A stretch of 64,000 nucleotides of DNA from Dipteris shenzhenensis (Eukaryota > Polypodiophyta > Polypodiopsida > Gleicheniales): assembly GCA_047967505.1 (NCBI GenBank), contig CM106538.1; one strand, 5' to 3'. Of the stretch, positions 57,480 through 64,000 are shown piece by piece. Within the stretch, counting starts at the first letter, position 1, and the number at the start of each line of letters is the position of its first letter. The position numbers and the translations under genes are program-made. Under the pieces are notes generated by a model. That model did no database searches, was not told the DNA's origin, and saw only the letters and a program-made list of their open reading frames with translations.

Positions 57480-60300
57480 CGTCTAGGTCTTAAGAAGGAA
57501 AACATCCACATATTGCTGATCAGGATGTGTTAAGCACTTAGTGGGGAAAATCTTCTATCGAATAAGCAATGATGTTATCCATGGATCTCATTTACATAGG
57601 GCATCTAAATGCAAAGTGATCTCTATCTCGATCTCTTGTATATCATAGAGACTAGAGGTTTGTCCCTCAAATGGGATGCCCTTGCTCTTGTCTCAACCCA
57701 TTGCCTTGGTGACGATGCCCAAAACTGAACAATCGAGACCTTTAGTGCAAGTGGGAGATGAATCTAAGTATAGACCGATGGTTGAGTAAATCCCTCTTCT
57801 GAGATCCATAAGCAATCATCTCTATCTGAGTTTAAGTGCTAACCAAGTCTAGTAAGTAAAAAGCTGCAAGAGATCCTCTTTGATTACCTAGTTCACCTCT
57901 TAGTAGGTGAGAAGAATTGGATGGAGGCTCAAGGCTATATAGAAATGGAAAAGACAATCTACCCAGTTGTAGTCCCATCCCAAGCCTACAAACCATTTGC
58001 ATGTCTGAGCATCCTAACTCCTTTTATCTTCCTCTACCTCCAATGTAATAGATGAAGTCAAGGCTAGCCATGGGAATCTATATTGTCCACATGTTGTGGC
58101 ACAAAAGTCATTGACTCTATTGAGATTAAGTGACCTCTTAGAAGACTGCATTGAGCAATAGAGTGGTGGCTCCAAACTCTTCTAGTATGGGATGTGGGAC
58201 TAATGGCTTGCTGCCATCCAAGTAAGAAACAAAACCTAAAGTCTCTATATGCAAGACCATTCAATCTCCGATAAGTCTATCCCACAAAAAAGGAATGCCA
58301 TGCATCCCAACTAGGGACAAGCAAATCAAATAGAAGAGACTTGGTACTAGGGTTCTAAAAATTCAAGTGAAGGCACTCACGCTTGGGTTTGGCTGGTGTG
58401 ACATATCCTCTACTCACCGAGTCTAGATGGCTGGTCGCATCATAAAGATCGGGGCTGAGAGGAGAACCCCCAAATATTTGTAAGATGTAATAATCCTCAT
58501 TGGTGCCCGATCAAAGATAAAGCACTTTGGATGTGTGGCTCCTTGGGATATACTGAAGATCATAATCTTGGCTTTACCCGGGTTGACCTTCAAATTATGT
58601 TTTTTGTGAAAAGGCTAAAGTGCATCCAAATGCTACTAGAGGACCTTAACTAAGGAGGGGAATAGGACCACATCATTTGTATATAGTAGAATTCGAATTA
58701 ATGAGCTAGTAGAGGAGCTTGCACCTCCTAGACTCATGATGAAGGACTCCAACTTGTCAATATTTAGACCCAAAAAGTGTGGTGATAATTGATAAGATTA
58801 TTTAACCTCAATAGTGCTCATGATCTCCTCTACCCACTAAACAAGGTCATGACCACTTACATGGTGTATTAGACCACCCATATAATGTCCTAAGTGTACC
58901 ATAGTTCAAGTAATCATCTAAAGAGTCAGTTTCATGGTATAGTGTCAAAGGCTTTGTGAAAGTCCACAAAGAAATAGTAAACTCTTTGCTTTTGTGTGCT
59001 CCGGCCTCCCATTGGAGGTCTCAATGTGAAGCTATTGTCAAGTGTAGCATGATCTCCCTAAAACCCTACCTACCCCTTTGCTCTAAATCCCTTTTATTTT
59101 ACCACTTGGCTAACATGGGTGTTAACTACTATTCTAAAAATCTTGGACATAACATGTCCGACCATGTTGGTTTTTCAAACTTATTGGGTCCCTACCTTGT
59201 GGATTGGGATAATGGTGTTAAGGGTCCAAATGTGGGGGAAACCAGTCCAAACTCCTCCATTGAATAAAATTTCCAAGCTTAATTGGCTAGGGTACCAATC
59301 CCATGTGCAATGTACTCAGTGCATAGCCCCAGATAATATTTGTCTCAGCCATTATGCAGCATCAGAGTTGCATGTTTGACATCACCAATGGTAAAGAGTC
59401 AATAGGAAGTTGAGTGTAGTAGTTATGGGAGGTTTGGTGTAGGCTAATGATGAATTTCATAAAGTGTGCATGTGACAATCCTTGGAATTATCACTATCCT
59501 TGGAATTATCACTAAATATAATGTTTAGTAGTTCTTCCTCGTTCTAGTGGATAAAACCTCTCTTCTTCCAATGGACTAGATGATCAAACTCTTATTTGGT
59601 CATTGTCACAGTCAAAAGGTGATGCTTGATGCTGCTTGATGTCAGCTTTAAGTTCAAGGCACACTCTTCATTATACCAACAATTTCAAGGGGTTGATCCA
59701 ACGGATGGGTGGATATAGTGGTCTGAGAGAAGGATGGATGATGGCATCATGTAGGAATGGGTGAAAAGGGTGGCTCTATCCTATGAAAGGGGGATATCAT
59801 GAAGATCCTTGAGCATAGTGGAGAGGCAAGTGGTAGAGGTTGGGGCTAGTGTGTGGTCAAAATGAATCTCCTAAAAAATAGTATAAGTGGGGTGGGAGTA
59901 AGATGGATAAGCTAAAGAAAAGGTATGTATGATCAACTCTAGGAGGTGATGGGGGAATAGAGAATTATGTGATGTGAGAGGTAAAGGCAAAGGACCGGAT
60001 GAGATAGTCAACTATGCTAGTGCCTTTATGTGGGAAACAAGTGAGCGCACCAAAAAATGGCCATCCCTTTAGACCATTGTATAACAGTAGGTTAGACATC
60101 TTGCCCATATTAATGAAGGCATGACTATATGAGGTGATTGGGGATAATCGATTTCTAGACACTCGAGAGATATAAATTGATGTCAAAAATATAATTGAGC
60201 CATGCTGAAAATCAATGATCAATACCCAGCATCCAACAATCTTGGTGCTGAAGTCTTTGAGAAGAAGAGCTTCCCTATGACTCAAAAAGTACATGATATA
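57480..60300 (-). pseudogene. Decayed LINE (same clade as 1.3 and 30 kb fragments)
   Basis: Down the minus strand: endonuclease end (LLLYNGLKGWPFFGALTCF, then PHKGTSIVDYLIRSF, about 60.1 kb); RT blocks TLNTIIPIHKVGTQ, NMVGHVMSKIFRIVVN, KGFRAKG and YYFFVDFHKAFDTIP (59.25-58.94 kb); GLNIDKLESFIM; ILLYTNDVVLF (58.69-58.66 kb); KHNLKVNPGKAKIMIF; YKYLGVLL; and a C-terminal HFAFRCPM near 57.6 kb. The catalytic Y-x-D-D is YTND. The C-terminal CP motif links it to the fragments at 1.5 and 30 kb. Stops and frameshifts are many, but the domain order is intact over 2.8 kb. Confidence 0.75.
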
Positions 60301-60544
60301 TGAGTATAAGATAGAATATGGAGATGCATCTCCCTCCTCTCAAAGGTCATTTGCAAAATGTGAGGTCTCTAAAGGAAAGTAACAGTTTGCGATGAAAGTA
60401 TCTCTTGATGATGTGGTCCTAGTAAATCCAAAGGAATCTAGATGGGGGCCACATCTTCATAGTGATCATCCTCATAATAGATGATCGATACAAAACTAAA
60501 ACACAACTATATCCACATACTCCTACAGCCTCAGTTGTCTCCTC

Positions 60545-60779
60545 TTGATAGGTAGATTCCCATGTGTAACAATAGATTGGTGGGAGTGGATGCTCCTGAG
60601 AGATCTCAACAATAGAAGCGGAATGGAAGAGGATGAGAGAGAGAAGGAGAGCCAGAAGAGAGAGTCACACAAGTTTTGGTGGGTGCAAAACACCCTAATC
60701 TTCTATGTCATCCATATATATATATGTTTGAGTATTGTACATAACCGAGGTTAAGGTATAGTGGCCTTTAACCCCCACA
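60545..60779 (-). repeat. Probable 3' LTR of a minus-strand copia element
   Basis: On the minus strand a purine-rich AAGTGGGAGGT (60790-60780) precedes TGTGGGGGTTAAAGG, just downstream of the copia RNase H end. A TG start after a purine tract marks the LTR. The other border (TGATAGGTAG near 60548) is a guess, and no target duplication was confirmed. Confidence 0.45.
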
Positions 60780-60832
60780 ACCTCCCACTTAAAGGCCAAT
60801 GTGCCTTTAAGGGAGAACAACCAATGAGCATA

Positions 60833-61190
60833 CTACCCAATGCCCATCAAAACACAACAATACTCAAACCGCTGACTAGGTAGACTCTTTGTCAGCATAT
60901 CTGTAGGGTTATCATCCGTATGAACCTTGACAAGCTCTATGTGCTTGTCCTCAAGTACCTCCTTGATAAAATGGTAGCTGACCTCAATGTGTTTGGTCTT
61001 TGCATGAAAGACCAGTAGCTGAATAGCACTCATGGAATCACTGTGCAATGTCGGTACACCTATATGAATCCCCAAATCTCTCACTAGGGGCAATTTTGAA
61101 TACCATGATGCAGAGAATCCCGGAGGCCTTCGTAATTCATGGTCTCCTTCAGAAGCTTTCATTCATGCAACCTATGGTTATCATGCATCA
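60833..61190 (-). pseudogene. Ty1/copia RNase H C-terminal fragment
   Basis: The minus strand reads VPTLHSDSMSAIQLLVFHAK, TKHIEVSYHFIKEVLEDK and HIELVKVHTDDNPTDMLTK, then SLPSQRFEYCCVLMGI, the standard end of copia Pol RNase H. The expected D-N-x-x-A-I reads DSMSAI. Upstream RT and integrase are missing, cut off near 61.2 kb where gypsy sequence on the other strand begins. RNase H degrades the RNA template during reverse transcription. Confidence 0.85.
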
Positions 61191-61299
61191 TTTTGACTAT
61201 ATGTAGGATCCGGAAGACAGTTGTATGATCCACTTCCACCTTGACCCCGTCCAAGGATAATACCTTCAGTTGTTTCGATCATCCCTAAAGTCAACATGC

Positions 61300-63980
61300 A
61301 AAACCCCGGAGTCTGCTCTGATAAATTTAGTGGTAAAAAAAAACAAGACCCTGATAGTCACATTGGGCATTTTGAGACCCAATGGGTAGCAAGTGGTTTT
61401 GAAGGAGAGCTTGATGATGCCGTGAAGAAGAAATAGTTGGTAGCCACTTTAGTGGGCAAGGTGATGAGTTGGCTCATTCAATATGGTAGGGGACATTTTG
61501 TAGACCACGAGGCTTTAAAGCAAGCTTTTCGTGCACAGATTTGGCAAGAGAAAACACCATAAGCAATTCTCAAAAAGCTCTCACAATTGAAACAAGAGGA
61601 TCTATTGGTAGAAGACGATGCCCAGAAGTTTTGCAATTTGAACTATAGGCTAGTTGCCCCTCAAAGACTGGCTCGACAGCAATTGGGAGATTACTTTTGT
61701 AAGGGACTAAGTACCAAATTGAGAAGTGATGTTGCTGGAAGGGACACCCTGGGAGGAGCTAATGATTTTGACAATATGGTAGAAGCTACATAGCGAGTTG
61801 AACAAAGATTTGGCATGACAAAAAAAAATTCCAAGAAGAATAGAAGGAAGGATGCAAAGAATTCAGATTCAGACATAGATTCGGATGGGGACTCTAACAT
61901 AGACATTGAAAATGAAGATACGGATTTTGAGTCCTATGATGATGATTTGAATGATTTCCATAATGAAGACAAGAAGACCAAACGCAAAAGAAAGAAGCAA
62001 TCAAAGAAAGGGAAATCTAAAGAGAGCTCGAAGTCAAAGAAAAAAGTGAAATCCTCTTCAGGAGATGAGAAGTTAAAGAAAAAGGTCAAACAACATTTGA
62101 AAAGCATGGTACTATCAGAAGCCGCTTCATCTGAGAAGCCTAAATGTGAGTTCTATTATTAAAAAAACCATGAGAGTACCAATTGTTGGTATAATCCAAA
62201 ATATAGGGGGAGATTGCCTCCTCATATGCAAAATACAGGGGTAGTGACACAACCATCTATAGTTTATCAAGTAGGGGTGGATGATCCTGCTAACCAAGGA
62301 AGAAGGCAATCATATCAGAATTGGGGAAATCAACCTTGCGATAATGATGCTCAGAATTGCACATATTGTGGTCAAGACGGACATTAGCAAGGCCCAAGTT
62401 GTGAGTTATGGTGCAAACACTGCAATGAGAGGGGTATCCTGATTGTGTAGTACCAAACTCGATCACAAACACAAAATCAACCTCGACAGCCACCAGCTCA
62501 AGCCAATGATGTGCTTATTCGGTTGGAACAGAGTTGTTCGAAGGACACACACATGGAGGTGAAGCAACTAGTTGGGCATGAAGAGAATGATTTAGAGTCA
62601 ATGATGGCAGAGTCCTATGATTGTATGGGTTGCAATCAAGAAGGGAGGATGCCAGAGAAACAAAGATATCCAAGAGCACTTGCCATTACAAGATAGGGTT
62701 CTATCCCGGTTGAAAAGAAATTGCCTGTGGTTGCAGCAAAAGGTAAGCATCCAATTGATTGGAATGAGCAAAATAGAGTTCATCAAGATGTTCTTAAAGC
62801 TCTTGGTAAGCTGAAAGCAGGAAAGGAAATTAAGTGGGGAGTGAAAGATACCTCACAATCTCAGCCTGTAGAAAGAACGATTAATGTAGAAATACAGATG
62901 ATGGAGGAGAAGATCCTGCCTCCATGTGCAAAGCTAGCAGCAGTGAATAAGGAGGAACAAGTAAAGAAAGGTGACCAAAGTGAAGGATGTACAAAGGATG
63001 TTGTTGTGCTCAAAGAGTAGCATGGAAGCAAAAATATCGAGGTGCTAAAGGAGAAGACTCCTTCCAGAAGGTGTTGTCCGGTTGGTGAAATACGCAACAA
63101 ACCCAAAGTTAGCGATGCAGTAATTGTTTCATAGTTTGCTGAAGGCCCAAATGAATATTACATTAGACTAGCTTCTTAATTTGGTACTAGAATTCAAGGC
63201 GCAGTTCCTAAAGAGTTTGTTGGACGGTGATATGTACTTAATTGATAAGGCAAAAGAGGATGAGGAGGAGGTTTGGGAAGTTGAACTCGAAGTTAATTCA
63301 GCATAAATTGAAGATGTAGATTATATTGCTCCACTAATTCAGGTGGAATATAAATCACAAATCATATCAGAGGTCCTCTTGGATGGTGGGTCTGGTGTGA
63401 ACATACTATCGAAGGATCTTTACAAAAAAAATTGTCCCAATGAGCTAGAGCTAGTCTCTTTTCAGGTCAAAATGGTAGATCAATGGAGGGTCCAACCTCT
63501 TGGGATACTGAGAAACCCGTAGATTGGAGTTTGTGGTCTGACTTTCATGGTTAGTTTTGTTATTGTTCAAATGGAGGGAGATGATAAATCTTATTCCATG
63601 TTACTTGGCAACCTGTGGTTTCGAGTAGCCAAGGTTAATAAGCAGGATTAGGGAGCTGTTGTGATAGGGTTACTTTTCGTAAGGGAAAGAAGAAATTTAA
63701 AATGGCCATGGTTCCAACAAGGAGTGTTCCAAAAAGTGTTCAACCCTTGGTAGCTGAAGGAATTAACAAGGTGGCCAAAGTTGAAGATGATCAGGAAGAG
63801 TATTTTCTCAAAAGAAATCCCTCTTTGGTTCCAATTTTTGAAGTGGATGTGAAGGCCATAGTTGACCAACACAAGAAGAATGAATTGAGCAATTCTTTAT
63901 CAATGAAGTATTGTGGTTCTAAATTCGGAAGGAAATAGTCCGAAAGCAAAACACAGGAAACACAAAGAACATAAGTCAAA
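61300..63980 (+). pseudogene. Ty3/gypsy gag-protease relic, cut by the window edge
   Basis: Gag core around 61.34-61.8 kb: FETQWVASGFEGELDDAV, LVATLVGKVMSWLIQYG, LKQAFRAQIWQEKTP and AQKFCNLNYRLVAPQR. A very acidic then Lys/Ser-rich linker follows (61815-62130), with degenerate zinc knuckles (CEFYY-stop-KNHESTNC and CTYCGQDGH). A retropepsin at about 63.3-63.65 kb has VLLDGGSGVNILSKDLYK, KMVDQWRVQPLGIL and SMLLGNLWFRVAKVN. Frequent stops (for example at 62161 and 62384) show it is not functional. RT would be expected beyond the right edge. It is of a different lineage from the relic at 32.7 kb, judged by the protease (DGGSGVNI against DGGASVSI). Confidence 0.78.
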
Positions 63981-64000
63981 TGAAGTAACTATAGAACAAT

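Overview
This window looks like nuclear DNA of a land plant with a large, transposon-filled genome. Two host genes can be built from exons, and nearly everything else recognisable is retrotransposon debris: Ty1/copia with the tRNA-Met type primer site, Ty3/gypsy, and two kinds of LINE. Plant-type microsatellites and long AT-rich stretches without genes fill the rest. The LINE family seen at 1.3, 30 and 57.5-60.3 kb (CCHC-like C-terminus, IMVGH...KAFDT reverse transcriptase) is, to my recollection, common in non-seed plants. Together with the 12-kb intron this makes a fern or lycophyte plausible, but that is inference and no species is claimed.

Layout. 0-1.9 kb: copia LTR end and LINE fragments. 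2.5-16.2 kb (+): the C-terminal part of a ubiquitin-specific protease gene, in three exons. Its last intron is 12,197 bp with a GC-AG splice pair. That intron holds a nested pile of transposons: a pol-less copia element (5745-11200, target duplication CAATA, minus strand), whose right LTR carries both a 457-bp solo LTR (duplication GAGAT) and a 547-bp hAT-type MITE (duplication GCCATTGT). A decayed gypsy pol and a copia gag scrap follow. 16.2-26.7 kb: no recognisable gene, with many microsatellites. 26.7-32 kb: a copia LTR with primer site, a minus-strand copia integrase/RT pseudogene and a LINE tail, framed by two roughly 0.5-kb inverted repeats. 32.7-36.2 kb: gypsy gag-protease relic, then a 169-bp foldback element. 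43.4-44.3 kb (-): a complete four-exon sterol carrier protein 2 gene ending in the peroxisomal signal AKL. 44.4-46.4 kb: duplicated upstream DNA, tRNA-derived SINE-like sequence and a copia gag scrap. 51.2-55.5 kb and 57.5-60.3 kb: decayed LINEs on the minus strand. 60.5-61.2 kb: 3' end of a minus-strand copia. 61.3-64 kb: gypsy gag-protease running off the right edge.

The two host genes (protein deubiquitination; peroxisomal lipid transfer) are not functionally linked by anything visible. The mobile elements are mostly dead. At five sites the polymerase or integrase catalytic aspartate is replaced, four times by Asp to Asn. No clear undescribed cellular system was found. The most interesting items are the pol-less copia element with an unrecognised ORF in place of pol, the giant GC-AG intron, the nested insertions whose boundaries can all be read, and the long foldback sequences.
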